Assembly (NCBI RefSeq): GCF_949987515.2
Contig: NC_082689.1
Location: 102,152,957-102,216,956, forward strand
Direction: 5' to 3'
DNA from: Delphinus delphis
Taxonomy: Eukaryota > Chordata > Mammalia > Artiodactyla > Delphinidae
DNA length: 64,000 nucleotides
The position numbers and the translations under genes are program-made. How positions within the stretch are numbered: position 1 is the first letter of the stretch; each line of letters opens with the position of its first letter. The notes under the pieces were generated by a model, which worked only from the letters and a program-made list of their open reading frames with translations, did not search any database and was not told where the DNA came from. Positions 37,601-50,600 of this stretch are shown piece after piece.

Positions 37601-40600
37601 GAGCAAAGAAGTTAAATAAACTGCCCAAGGTCACGGAGCTAGGAAGTTGAGGAGACAGGCGTGAACCAAGATAGGACTCCAATGCTGTGCTTGTAACTAC
37701 ACTGTTCTACCTCTTCTAGACACACATGATGATTGCAACTAGGTGTTACCATGGATATCTGGGGACAAACACCGGATTAAATATGCAAATGTGAGATACC
37801 TGTGATACGGGAACAGGATTAAAGGCAATTTAATTTTAAAAGCACTTGTCTTTAATGCTATATATTTAATGCAAATAACACAGACAGTCAAGCAGTGAAC
37901 TGGTGAACTCCAATTCTCCATGAGAAGTTTTAATTGTATACGTCCTTGGAAAAAGACCTGTCCAAAACTACTATCTCACTCTTTTCTGGAAGAACAGAAC
38001 AGATGCAGAGAAGCAAGAATACAGAATGCAGCCATCGGATCACTGTACAAGGGTGAGGTAGGGAACGCTCAGGGGATAGAGGCCCAGCAGGAATTGCTGA
38101 GCTGATGGGGAAGGCAGGTAAGCTTCAAGACTCGCAAGCAAGGACAGGTATACTAAGGAGGGTCTGCCTACTTGCTTCCCCTCTTATCATCTGAGCTCCT
38201 ATCTGCTTGCAGTGGGCAAGTATGAAGATAAAAATCAGAGTCCCTGTAGGAACAGCAGTGAGTGCCCCATCCATTTGTCTTTTGGTAAAAACTGGATTCA
38301 GCAATGCCATGTGGTGACCTAAGGGCAGGTACAGACTCACCCTCTTGCCATCCAGGTGTGTGTGCTGACTGCAAACCAAGATAACTTCTTCTTAGGGCAG
38401 TGAATTAATCACTCTTTCCACAACTATGTCTTCAAGTCTTTTGATTTTACTGGTACTTTTAGGATGACCTAAATCTTTTTCCGGTCAAATCTCAGATGAC
38501 ACTTTGACAACTGTCACCTTTTCTAGGTGGTAAATTAAAATACAGGATACTCTGGATTCTATGAAAGTTGGATTAGAAAACCCATGTTAAGAAGCATTGA
38601 TTTGGAGGGCGGGGAAAACAATAGAACTCCATTCCCCAGACATTCTATGCCATTTTTAAAAAGCTGGTTTATAACATTACATGAATTTATGTGTACAACA
38701 CTTTATTTCGACTTCTGAAAGTGTGTTCACCAACAAAAGTTGTTTCCATCCGTCACCGTACTGTTGACTCCCTTTACCCATTTCGCCCTCCCTCCGCCTT
38801 CCCCTCCTCTGGTAACCACTACTCTGTACCATTTTACTCCGTCTTCCTCAGAAGGCCCCTCACTTGGTGGGAGGTGACCACCCGCTGTGTTCACAGCGGA
38901 TTATAGCTACCAGGTTACAGGTGACACCTGTTCCCCAACTACATCATCTGTGCAACTGCTTCAGAAGAATATTGCTCAGAGGGTCAGGGCAGAGCTAATT
39001 TGTCGTCAAGGCTTTTGAGACAGGGAAAGCAAAGCTGGATGCTTCAACAGACATCAACGTTTTAGTGGGGCAGCCTGAGTAGGGCTGGGGAAGGAAGGAC
39101 GTAAATCTGATTTTACCGATGCTACGTTTCAGCCAGACCAGAATCAGTTATGTGCAAAATGATTAATCACTGTCTCCCTGAAATATTCAAGGTCCTGCTG
39201 CCTATTCTTAGGATGGAAAAAAATCTAACACTGAAATACGACTTTCAGGCTTTTGTTCGTTCTATACCCTTTTAATAAAGCAGAACACAAAATTTTGCCT
39301 TGGGCTTGGCTGACTTATGGGGTTTATCTGCTAAGTGGCAAAGTTTCATCCCTCAGCCCCAACACCAAACTGAGCCCAAGTTATAAGAAGCCTGGTAGAG
39401 AAGGAAAAATGCGGGTGCTGCACCTAACCCATCCATTTATCAGATGCAATAATTGCTCGGAGAGACAGGTTTTCTCTTTATATTTATAGAAAAATAGGCA
39501 CTGCAGAAGAAAATGAATTCAGCTAACGGGCAAACGCGGATGACTCTGCATGGTGTATGCTTTTGACAAACGTGGCTGATGAATTACAACTTGCCTCCCT
39601 CACTGCTGGGAGGGGTTAGGGAAGCAGGAGAAGTCCTTGGGGCATTATCTGAGGCAAAGGCTCCAGCTGGGTCCCCACATACCTTCTCTGCATACTCAGA
39701 CACAATCTGCTTGATCTCGGCAGAGCAGAGGCCCACGATCTGGCCCACGGAGCTAGCGGTCAGACGGCTCTGCAATCACAGGGAGGGTGTGTTCTCAAGG
39801 CCGTGCACTGTCTTTCACACAACTGGAAACCCTGAACACTATTAAAGTAAAATAGATAATATTCCCAGGGGGAAAAAATAATTTGGCTTTTGCTCATGGG
39901 TTCGGAAACACGGAAGGGAGAAAACGAGCTTCAGGGCACAGGTTAAGTCACCTCCCTCCTCCTGAGTCACTCAGCAGGCTGTGTTAGATTCTCCTCCAAC
40001 CCTGGGTATCCTGGAAAATCATTCCAGGGATTTTACTGCTGAGGATCACTAAAAAGAGCCTGAAGGGAACTTGGCAGGCATAGGACTCAGAGGAAAAAAG
40101 TACAAATGGGAGAGGAAAAGGGATCTCAGAATTCCTGAACTACCTCTTGACTGCCACAGGCCCTTCCTGCCCTAAAAAGGAATTCTCCTTTCAAAGCACT
40201 TGGTTAAACCTTTTAACACAGGTCATGAGCTCTGGGAAGAATGAATATAAATTTAGTACCCTATCATCTACCTAGATGGTGTAGGAGGGAAACAAGGGCT
40301 CCTTTGGCATGGGACGCCACACGCAGTTATGGAGAGGCAGGGCTGAACCACAGCTCTCCTGCGGGGGCCCTGTGATGCCATCCCAGCTGGGACATCCTGT
40401 CTTCACATGGGTCCTTCAAATCTCCCTCCTAGAGGTTCCCATGGACGGCAACACCGTGCATGTATAAAAGGTTTCCAAAAGAAAGATCCCAAGATACCGG
40501 GAAGCAGGGTGCTGAAACGAGAGGGCCCTGAAGGTGGACACTTGGAAGAGGCCCCCTCGTAGCAGAGCCCAGGTGGTGCCGAGCCTCCACCTCCACACCA

Positions 40601-41586
40601 CGCCCACCCACATGACCATGCCTGCCTCACCTCCTCACGTGCCATGGCAGTCATCTTGGTCATCAGGGACTGAATACGCTGCTAAAAGAAGAACGGGGAG
40701 AGGTAGCAGTGAGCAGGTCTGACCACACAAGACTTAAGCAGGGTGTTGCAATAGGTCTTCGCAGTGGAATCCAAGGGCTATTTCAGCCGGTCTCGTTTTA
40801 CGGTGAGCCTCATGAGAGGTGATGAAAGGAAGCTGAAAAGGGCGCGAAAGGCCAGCAGCCAACAGCAGCTGGCTGTGAGAGGCAGCTGGCCATCCTGGAG
40901 AGCTGCGGATGAAAGCGAGATTTCCCCCAAAGACTCAGGCGGAAACCTCAGGGGCTACGTGGACCACTCACCTCTTCAGCAGCCTGAAGCTCGTCTTCCT
41001 CGCGGGCGTCGGCCTTCTCTGCAGCTAACAGCCCTGTGGGAAGTGCCATTTTCTTGTCCTCGGCCTGGAAGGGAAGGTGGGAAAACAGCTGAGCGCTGCA
41101 GTGGGAGATTCAGTAGAGAAAGGACAACACTGCAAAGGACAGTGAGTCTGTGAAAGAAAACACACAGATCTGGACAAGTCACCCAGTCTCGGGGAAAGAG
41201 AGCGAGGTTCAGAGACCGGGGCTTCCACTACAACCACAGCCCAAGCAGCTGGAGCCTCGGGTCTCACCCAACGCCCGCCTCCATTTCTGAACTGTTCGCC
41301 GACACAATTCCCATCAGGTCATACACCTTTGCCAGACTTACCCTTACACTTTGCTTGGGTCTTCCCCTACTTTAGTTCCTGCTAAGAGCAGATCGCTGCC
41401 TTAAGATCACTGCCTGTTTTTCAACAGAGACCCATTAGTGGGATATGAAAGTAATTTAGCAGGTATGATTGGCATCTAAATAAATGAAATAAAAATAACA
41501 GAACACAACACATCCAAGTGCACTACAGGTAGTAAAGGGTTATGTACCGCTTTGTGAAACTTTTGTTTTTGGGGTTGTATCTGCAG

Positions 41587-41625
<39 letters not shown>

Positions 41626-44600
41626 GAAACATGATGAAAAACAGAGTTCTTACTGCCAAGAGTGGTCAGCAAAGTTTGAAAACCACTGGCCTGAAGAATA
41701 AGACTCTAAACTGCTTGCCCTGGTGATCAAGCTCCAGGCTATGGACCCAGCTCAAGCTCTAAATGTACCGCACCACACTCAGGACACCTGGAGTAACGGC
41801 TGCTCCCCAAACCTGGGCTGCAAGTCTAGGGTTCTTGGTTTTAGCTCCATCTTTGCCATTCACCAGCTGGCAACCTCAGGCTTACCTTCTCTGGATACTG
41901 GGGTCTTCTAGGGTTGAATGAGAGGACTGCCCTCAGATACCCTTCTGAGACCATCCCAGTTCTGAGATGAATTTCTATAACAAGCCTATGACTGACCCTG
42001 GGGCATGGCCTGAGCGCCTGCATATATCTACAGGGGATAAGACTTCCAGTTCAAATGTGCCATCTCACATGAGAATGATAAGGCAAGGCCAATGCAAATA
42101 ATATTTCATGGGCATCTCACGATTTTTCCAATCATAACCAAACTGCCTTATTTCAGAATATAGTCATATACACAGACATTCTTTCCAGACTTAAAATTAC
42201 ATATTACACATACACATCAAATTCTTATACACTAGACGCCACATGACACTCAAATCCAGAAAAAGAACCTTGCTTTGGAGGAAACGGCTGTTTGGTTGAG
42301 TGAAAACACAAATGTGGAAGAAATAATAAGAAAACCAAAAAAGAAGATGTCATAATGAATGCATAAATGACTGTTAATGAGAATCATAATAATGATGATC
42401 GTTAATGCTTAGTAAATGTGCACTATGGGTTGGATGATTCCACATCCTTTATAGTTTAATCTTCACAACACCGTTGTGAGGTAGTACAATTTCTGCCCCC
42501 ATTTCACAGATGCTGTGAACTAAGGCACAACAAAGTATACTGACCAAAGTCACACAGGGAAGGGGAGGAGCTAGGATTTGAAGCCAGCCAGTCTGGCTTT
42601 AGAGCGTATGCTCCAAGTCACGGTCAGTGCCCTCCAAGGACTGAGACAATGGCCACAGAAAGCAGAGGGAGGCCGGGGTCAGGGAAGGCTTCCTGGAAGG
42701 ACGGAGGAATGGGGGATCTGGACAGAGGAGGGGTGGCAGGAGAACAGCAGGCAGAGTGGTGTCTCATTCGAGAAAATCTGGGGGTCAGGAGGGGAATGAG
42801 GAAAGAGGTGTTACTAGATCCCAAGCCGTGGACTCTCGTTTTCAAGAGGCCGCTGGCCGCTTTAGTTAGCATGTTATTATTGAGGAGGCAGTGGGTAAGA
42901 GCACAGGCTTTGATGCCACACAGATGTGGGTTCAGATTCTTATTAGGGCACTCTAGGAGCTGTGTGATCTTAGGCCAATCACTGAGCCTCTCTGAACCTC
43001 AGCTTTCTGTCCTGAAAAACAGAAATAAGTATCTTCCTCACAGAGCTGTTCAGAGGAATCAGTGAAAAAAATACACGTAGAGCCCTGAACAAAGGGCCTG
43101 AACACAGGAAAGGTTTGGCACTATAAGATTTATATGCCTGCCCTGCGGCTGACAATTAAGAACCATGAATGAATACTGATACATATAAAAAAATACATGA
43201 ATGAAGAGAAATCCTTGATACTCTTTTAGGAACTTATAAAACCCCATCTTGACTTTCCGTTTTTTCCACACCAGGTTGTCTTAGTACAGGGCCAGCCTGT
43301 AACGTGCTCTCTCTCACCGCCATCAGCCTGCTGACACCTGTGTAGGGCCTCTCTCATCAGATGAGGAGTGCTAAGGGCTCTGGGAGTGGACTTCATCTCT
43401 ACAGTTTTAGAGTTATTAGAGGCCGTCTGTTTGACCCTGGTGTCATGACTTCCAATCGCCCTTCACTTCCAGTCCCATGATGAGGTGTTGCCTCAGCTCC
43501 GCAGCCTGCACGGGCAACAGACTGGGGATGCCACGAGGGAGATTCAGGGACCAAAGGCTGTTGGTACATCCCCGCTGCCCAGGGTTGCCCAAGGACCAGG
43601 GCCCTGCTGTCCCACCCCTGCTGGGAGCCTGTCCGCGTGGGACAGAGGCAAAGGGAAGTAGCACTTGCGTCTCTCAAACATTCTCTCCCATTAGCCAAGC
43701 TTTTCTTACCTTCTCTGCTTTGCTCTGGCGGCTAAATCCATACCTCCTGCAAGCCACAAAAGAGGGGAGTTCAGTTACTATTAAAAAAATAAATTTGATC
43801 ACAGGCATTTTAGTTGGATTTTTATATGAAAAGCACCACAAAGAATTTAGGCTATTTGGTGACTGGAGAACATGTTTCAAGTGCCTAAACCAAAAACATA
43901 TCCCACTGTTTCTGAATAAAGGGCCCGCCGTTCTATTTGCCATATAAATACTATAAATGGGAACTCTCCCTGCAGAGTGCAACGTTCTCTTTAAGTGCGA
44001 TTATTACTCTTTGAATCAGAAACTGTATCTCAGATCCACGGTTTAAGCTAAAAGCCTTAAAAATATCTGTATGATATGTGCATGTGTTGGCTCAAGCTAA
44101 ACATGCTCTCTAAATGACTACTTTCATAACCTCATGTCCAGCCCATTTTTTATTCTCAAACACAATCCAAGCATGACGCCAATAACGTTGTGTGCTCACT
44201 TCATGCCAAGTTTAAATTCAAAGATGCTCACAAATGCACTTTAGTTTACATTAACTTTTCAGGTTCTAATTAATATCTATTTTTTATTTTATTTATTTAT
44301 TTTTTTGCGGTACGCGGGCCTCTCACTGTTGTGGCCTCTCCCGCCGCGGAGCACAGGCTTCGGACGCGCAGGCTCAGCGGCCATGGCTCACGGGCCCAGC
44401 CGCTCCGCGGCATGTGGGATCTTCCCGGACCGGGACACGAACCCGTGTCCCCTGCATCGGCAGGCGGACTCTCAACCACTGCGCCACCATTGGAAGCCCA
44501 ATATCTATTTTTTAAAGCAATGCAAAAACCATTCGACCTAGAACAAAAACCGTAATGCAAAACACCCAAATTCACTTACCTTTAAATAGTTTTTAAAGAA

Positions 44601-47600
44601 ATAAAATCACATGCAACCATTTAAGAAAAACAAATTAAGGGCTCCTGCTCTGCCCTCACCCTGCTTGCTGCGTCGTGTGCTGGCCTCCCACCTGGTCTCG
44701 GGCCTCCACGCCCCCTCTTCCTTCCCAACCCTTATTCAACCTCCCGCTGGCCTGGCCCACATCTGTCACTGGCAGGGATCACCTGCCACCCTTGTGGGCA
44801 CTGTCACTAGGGCCTCCCTTCCACGGCCCCGCCTAACAACGGCTGAGCTTCACTCACCGCCAGCAGGTCACCTTCCCCACTCCTGTGCATCGGCCCCTGA
44901 GCAGAGCTCTGCATACTGTGTTATTCTCCTGGCTCCTCCTACTTTCCTAATCACTCCTCACACCTCAGCTCTAAAGCCACCTCTTCTTTGAAGTGTTCCC
45001 AGACTTTGCTTTGGATGGTTTTAGTCATTTCCAAAAGTCAGTTCCACTTTCAATCTGAAAATCTCCATCTGGGACCAGTGCTTTGCCTGCCATGTGATGA
45101 GTGTGAAGGGAAACACACACTTGGGCACAGGATTTCTTAGAACTCTGTGACAAATCACAGGCTTAGTTTACAGTTGAGTCTGGTAGAAAGTCAGGACAAT
45201 GGGTTTAGCTAGAGTCTTCACTCTGGTACCAGCAAACTGTGTAACATGGGGGAAATTGCTTCACTTCTCTGAGCTTTGTACCACTGATATGGGATTGCAA
45301 ACATGATCCCAAGCCCTGTTGAAACAGCTTCCATAGGATTTCTATAAATTACCACTGACGGTACGGGAGGGCCGGAAGGAGATACAAACTACAGGCTGGG
45401 TAGTTTGGGTTGGAAACTTTTCAGTTGCTCAAACATTCTGCCCTGGCTGATCCATCCCTGTGCCTGTACGTGTTCCCCCTACTTCCTGGACAGAAATCAT
45501 GTCCAACTGCCTGTTTGCCTGTCTGCATCCTTCTCCAAGAAAAATGGAGAAATCAAGAAGCCAAAAGTATCACCCGACCTTGCAACAGGTTGTCTTATAA
45601 CTGGAGAGACCAAAAGTCATTGCCGGTTACACTGTGCCCATCCTCTAGGCACAGATCTACAGGCCCAAAGTGCAGCAGACTAAAGTTATGTGTTGAGTAT
45701 CCACCCAAATCCTGTACAGGACCTTATGGCAGATTCAGTCAACTGGCTTAGTCAACATCTAGCATCTTACTATACCGTGGAGGCAGGAGAACAAACAACT
45801 CTATTTTCCATACTCTCTTGCACCTGGGGCTCTGAATACTACTTATGTTCCATCAATGAGATGCATTTGCTGGAGTTCTGAACGTGTAGCAGGTAGAGAA
45901 GGAGACAGCAAAAGCACAAAGGATTCACTGCACTGGTGCGGATCACAGTAGCAGTAACCTGGTTCTGGGGCCAGAAGCTGTCACGGTGGTTTTCTGATTT
46001 TGGCAAAGTGGGTGGTTTCTCTGTCAGTAGCTGCAGTACCAGCTTCCCAACTCCACAGGCTGTTCACTAGCTTCCTGATGACGGAGGCAGAAGCTGCATC
46101 CCAGGCAGCCCAGATCTAATGTGACACTTGGGAAGTGACCCTGCTCAGCCTACGTCACATCTCTTAACTCCTCCCATCCACCCCTGCAATCAATCCTTTC
46201 TGCTGAAACTAGTGGAAAGGTTTTGTGTCCTGAACCGGGGAGCGCTGACCAACAGAGGGTCTCTCTGAAGCTTCCCACTCCTAGAAGGGTCCTTGCACCC
46301 TGGGTATTCTTTTGTTTCCCAGGCCTTCAGTCTGTGGAGACCTTCAGGGCAGAAGACATACCCTCAGGCAGACGGGCCTTATCTAAGGCCCAGGAACTTT
46401 ACAGATTTTCCAAATAAAGCAGTAAACAGCTAAATCTGAGTATTTCAATTCCCAGGTCCCAGCTACTTCTCCTTAAAGACAGAGGCTCTGGGAAGACTTT
46501 TCTGACCACCCAAAACTAGGTTAGGCCCACACAGATATGCACTTCTGTGTTGACACCCACGGAGTCCAATAATTATGTGTTATGTGCAATCTGTCTGTTG
46601 AGCCCTGGAGGGGAGGAAATTTGCTTCATTCACTTTTTTTTTTTTTTTTTTTGGCGGTACACGGCCTTCTCATTGTTGTGGCCTCTCCTGTTGCAGAGCA
46701 CAGGCTCTGGACGCGCAGGCTCAGCGGCCATGGCTCAGGGGCCCAGCCGCTCCGCGGCATGTGGGATCTTCCTGGACCAGGGCACGAACCCGTGTCCCCT
46801 GCATCGGCAGGCGGACTCTCAACCACTGCACCACCAGGGAAGCCCCATTCACTTTTTCTTTCTTTACATTTTTTAAATTGAGGTGTAATTCATATAACAT
46901 AAAATTCACCATTTTAAAATGTATACTTCAGTGGTTTTTAGTGTATTCACTATTTTGTGCAACCACCACTACTGTCTAATTCTAGAATAGTTCCATCACC
47001 CAAAGAGCTCCACACCTAATATACATAAATAGCAGTTAGTCCAATTTTCCCCTATCCCCTTCCCCTGGCAACCACTAATCTACTTTCCGTCTCTGTGGAT
47101 TTGCCTATTCTGAACATTTCATATAAATGGGATCATACAACGTGTGGCCTTTTGTGCCTGGATTCTTTCACTTAGCGTGCTTTCAAAGTTCATCAATATT
47201 ATAGCATGAATCAGTACTTAAGGCCTTTTCATGACTCAATAGTATCCCATTGTATGAAAAAAACACATTTTGTCCATTCAGCAGCTGATGGACATCTGGT
47301 TTGTTTCCACTTTTTGGTGACTGTGAAGAGTGCTGCTATGAATATTTACTTTTGTATCCCCGGCGTCTAGTGCAGTGCCTGGCACATAGTAAGTACTTGA
47401 TTAACGTTTGCTGAATGAAGAGTCCTGCTGACTCTTGTAAAGGTTTCCTTCTCCATGTGACATAGTGGCAACTCTTCCATGACAAAAAAGAGCTGTCCTC
47501 AGCTGCCTATCAACGCCTGCCTCATTTGCTCACTGGTCCCACATCTCTGGGAGACTCTTCCGTGCTGTTTGAGTTTCACCAGGAGAACATGATACCCTTT

Positions 47601-50600
47601 TGCCTATCATCCTCACGAAGAGCAAGGAGATGCTTCAACTTATTTCTACTACAAACACATTTACTTCTCTTTCATCCTTCCTAGAGCATCCTTTCATGCT
47701 GTATCCTACAACCTACCTTTCCTCTTGCCCTGTCAGCTGGGCCCTTTCCTCTCGAGCACCAGCCTGATATGCAGTGCCACGTGCTTCAGTGTGCTCCTGG
47801 ATTTCCCGTTGTTAGCTCTGACCCACCAACCCGGCTGACGTCTACACCGTCAACACCAACAGAGCTCCAGCCCTCTCACCACCCAGTCACTTCCTCACAC
47901 TCCAGACCCAGGACTCGGTCTTTATCATCAAGGATGTACATCTTCTAGAACTTTAAATCAGTGTTCACATACCCAAGTTATTCCAGACATACTTAAACAT
48001 ATTCCAATAACTAAAGCATGTAATAAAAAAATTTAAATTTAACTTAACTGTTAAAATTCTGTTCCTGAGCCATACTAGTCACATTGTAAGTGCTCAACAG
48101 TCACACGTGGCTACTGGCTACCATACTGCACATCACAGTTCTAGAAAACAAACTAACTTTCTCCCCTAGGGCAAAGTAAGACATATCACATTGTCTGGAA
48201 TCCAGAACAAATCAAGGGCATAAAAAAGCCCTAAATACTAAGGACTGTGGATTCTGTTCTTTGTTCAGTCAACGAGCATTTACTAAATACTCTATGAGCA
48301 TGTCATGGGCCTTCAGAGGGGACACAGGTTGGGAGAGACATGTCATATGCACTTAAAATGCACTTCCCCACAGTGACAGTTTCATAGTGTGGTTAGTTGT
48401 TTAAGTTTAGCTCTTAAAAGTTGATTGGACCCATAATATAATTGAAATACTATAAAGATACAATTGTGTTTAAGTCTAAAATTGAAACTATGAGTCTTGT
48501 TTTCCCAACAACATAACATTTAAACAAATATACCCAACATGTTTTTAACAAGACACACAGTCCGTAAGGTCCTCAGCATAGTTGGCCAGGCTCAAAGTCT
48601 AGCCTTATTTGAGCAACTGAAAGTCAAAAAAGGGAGAAGAAACTGGGATGCGGGCCTCAAAGCCAGATGCTCTGTGGGCTTAGGCTGATGACTGACCTCT
48701 AACCCCAAAGAAGAAACACTGTTTTCCGACCTTCTTACTGTAGGAGTCAAAATATTTTCCCTCTTGTCAAGAGGCGAGATGAAGAGGAAAACAGAAGCAC
48801 TGACAACAGATGAGGGATTAGGATTCCTAGGTGGGGATAAGCAATTAAGGGGTGCCACAACAGTGAGGGGGAGGCAGGGAGGGGTGGAGTGAGTCCCTGA
48901 GGCAGCAGGCGCCCAGCCTTGCTGGATTAGGAAGGAAAGGGAAGAGGGTAAGGCTTCTCATAAAGGAGCTGGAGGGAGGGCTAGAGCTGGGGGTAAGGAG
49001 AACATAGGGACGAGGAGAACTGAAAGGAGGGGCTCAGGTGAGGCTCCTCATCTGAATCTAAAGGTCACATTTAAGGGCATCTGAGAACTGAAAACTGCTG
49101 CTGCTCAGGATGATGGTGATGAAGATGATGGTGGTGATGGTGATAGTGATGAAGAGGTAGATGATGGTGATGATAATGATGATGGTGGTGATGATGATGG
49201 TGTTGGTGGTGATGGTAGTGATGGTGTTGGTGATGATGATGATGGTGTTGGTGGTGATGATGATGGTGTTGGTGGTGATGATGATGGTGTTGGTGGTGAT
49301 GATGATTATGGTGATGATAGCGATGGTGATGATGGTGGTGATGATGGTGTTGGTGGTGATGATGGTGTTGGTGGTGGTGATGATGATGGTGTTGGTGGTG
49401 ATGATGATTATGGTGATGATAGTGATGGTGATGATGATGGTGTTGGTGGTGATGATGATGGTGTTGGTGGTGATGATGATGGTGTTGGTGGTGGTGGTGA
49501 TGAGAATGATGATGGTGGTGATGATGATGATTGTGATTATGGTGATGATGGTGGTGGTGATGATGGTGTTGGTGGTGGTGATGATGATGGTGTTGGTGGT
49601 GATGATGATTATGGTGATGATAGTGATGGTGATGATGATGGTGTTGGTGGTGATGATGATGGTGTTGGTGGTGATGATGATGGTGTTGGTGGTGGTGGTG
49701 ATGAGAATGATGATGGTGGTGATGATGATGATTGTGATTATGGTGATGATGGTGGTGGTGGTGGTGGTGGGGATAGCACCTAACAGTTGACATTTCCTTT
49801 TTCTACATGAGACAAACTGTTCAAAGTCCTTCATAAAGACATTGTTATATAATCCTCATCAAATGGGAAAGATCTCAAGCAGTGGAGAGTATTGACTTAA
49901 AACCCTAAGGGAGGAGTAAGAGAGACAGAAAGGAGGCGAGCAGCCTGCCCAAGGAAGGGGAATAAAAGGACACTTCTTGGGGCTATAAGTTTTATCCCAT
50001 TTGCTCTGTCAGCTGTAATAACCACTCTCTGGTTGTTCAGTCTCAGATCAAACAACCAACGCTGGGCCTGTCTTCCTAAAATCAAGAACCGAACTCTCAC
50101 CAGAGGCTCAAACAACATTTGTAGATAATGATGATGACATGTTTTTGGAGTCCAGCAAACCTGAGTTCAAGTCCCACTTTGAGGCTCTTACTAGTTCTTA
50201 ATAGTTAGCAGTTGACCTTGGGCAGGTTATTTTTTAACCTTTCTGAATGCCGTCTTCATCATTCTCAAAATGGGGAATGAGCTGAATAAACCATCAGAAT
50301 TCTCCACCTTCACAAACTCACCCTCTCCTTACCAGAAAAGCTTAAAAAAAAAAAAAAGGCAAAATAACCCCATCTCCTAAAAAACAAACAAAAAAAGGCT
50401 TCATCAAACACCCACCCCAGGCTCAGAAATCAGGAGTCAGCATGATCCCACCAATAAGAACTAAGGCTAGTTCTGAGATACATACTGGATATTGGAAAAA
50501 ATGGAGGTATGAACAATACAAACTACCAAAACTACACTTCCCTAAGTCTTCTCTGGCTCCAGAACATGTGACACTCCCAGAGGCTGCCTCTCCAGCTCTG

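Larger units (their letters stand above)
21153..39682 (-). other. CCDC93: CCDC93 intron G/H (18.5 kb)
   Basis: The largest intron. 21153-23450 and 23745-26690 contain little recognisable repeat; 25560-25745 may be L1/HAL1-like. L2-like words occur at 26690-27160, an L1 at 28354-35040, an LTR at 36120-36520, MIR at 37480-37725 and L1M at 38650-38860. No exon was found. Confidence 0.75.
41065..43709 (-). other. CCDC93: CCDC93 intron D/E
   Basis: Contains a TG repeat and three MIR remnants. 42040-42400 is AT-rich without named structure. Confidence 0.7.

Noticed and set aside
49058..49834. Long open frames (up to 258 codons) on both strands, His-rich, Thr/Ile-rich and Met/Val-rich
   Set aside because: They arise from the GAT/GGT tandem repeat, which cannot easily form stop codons. 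No coding signal.
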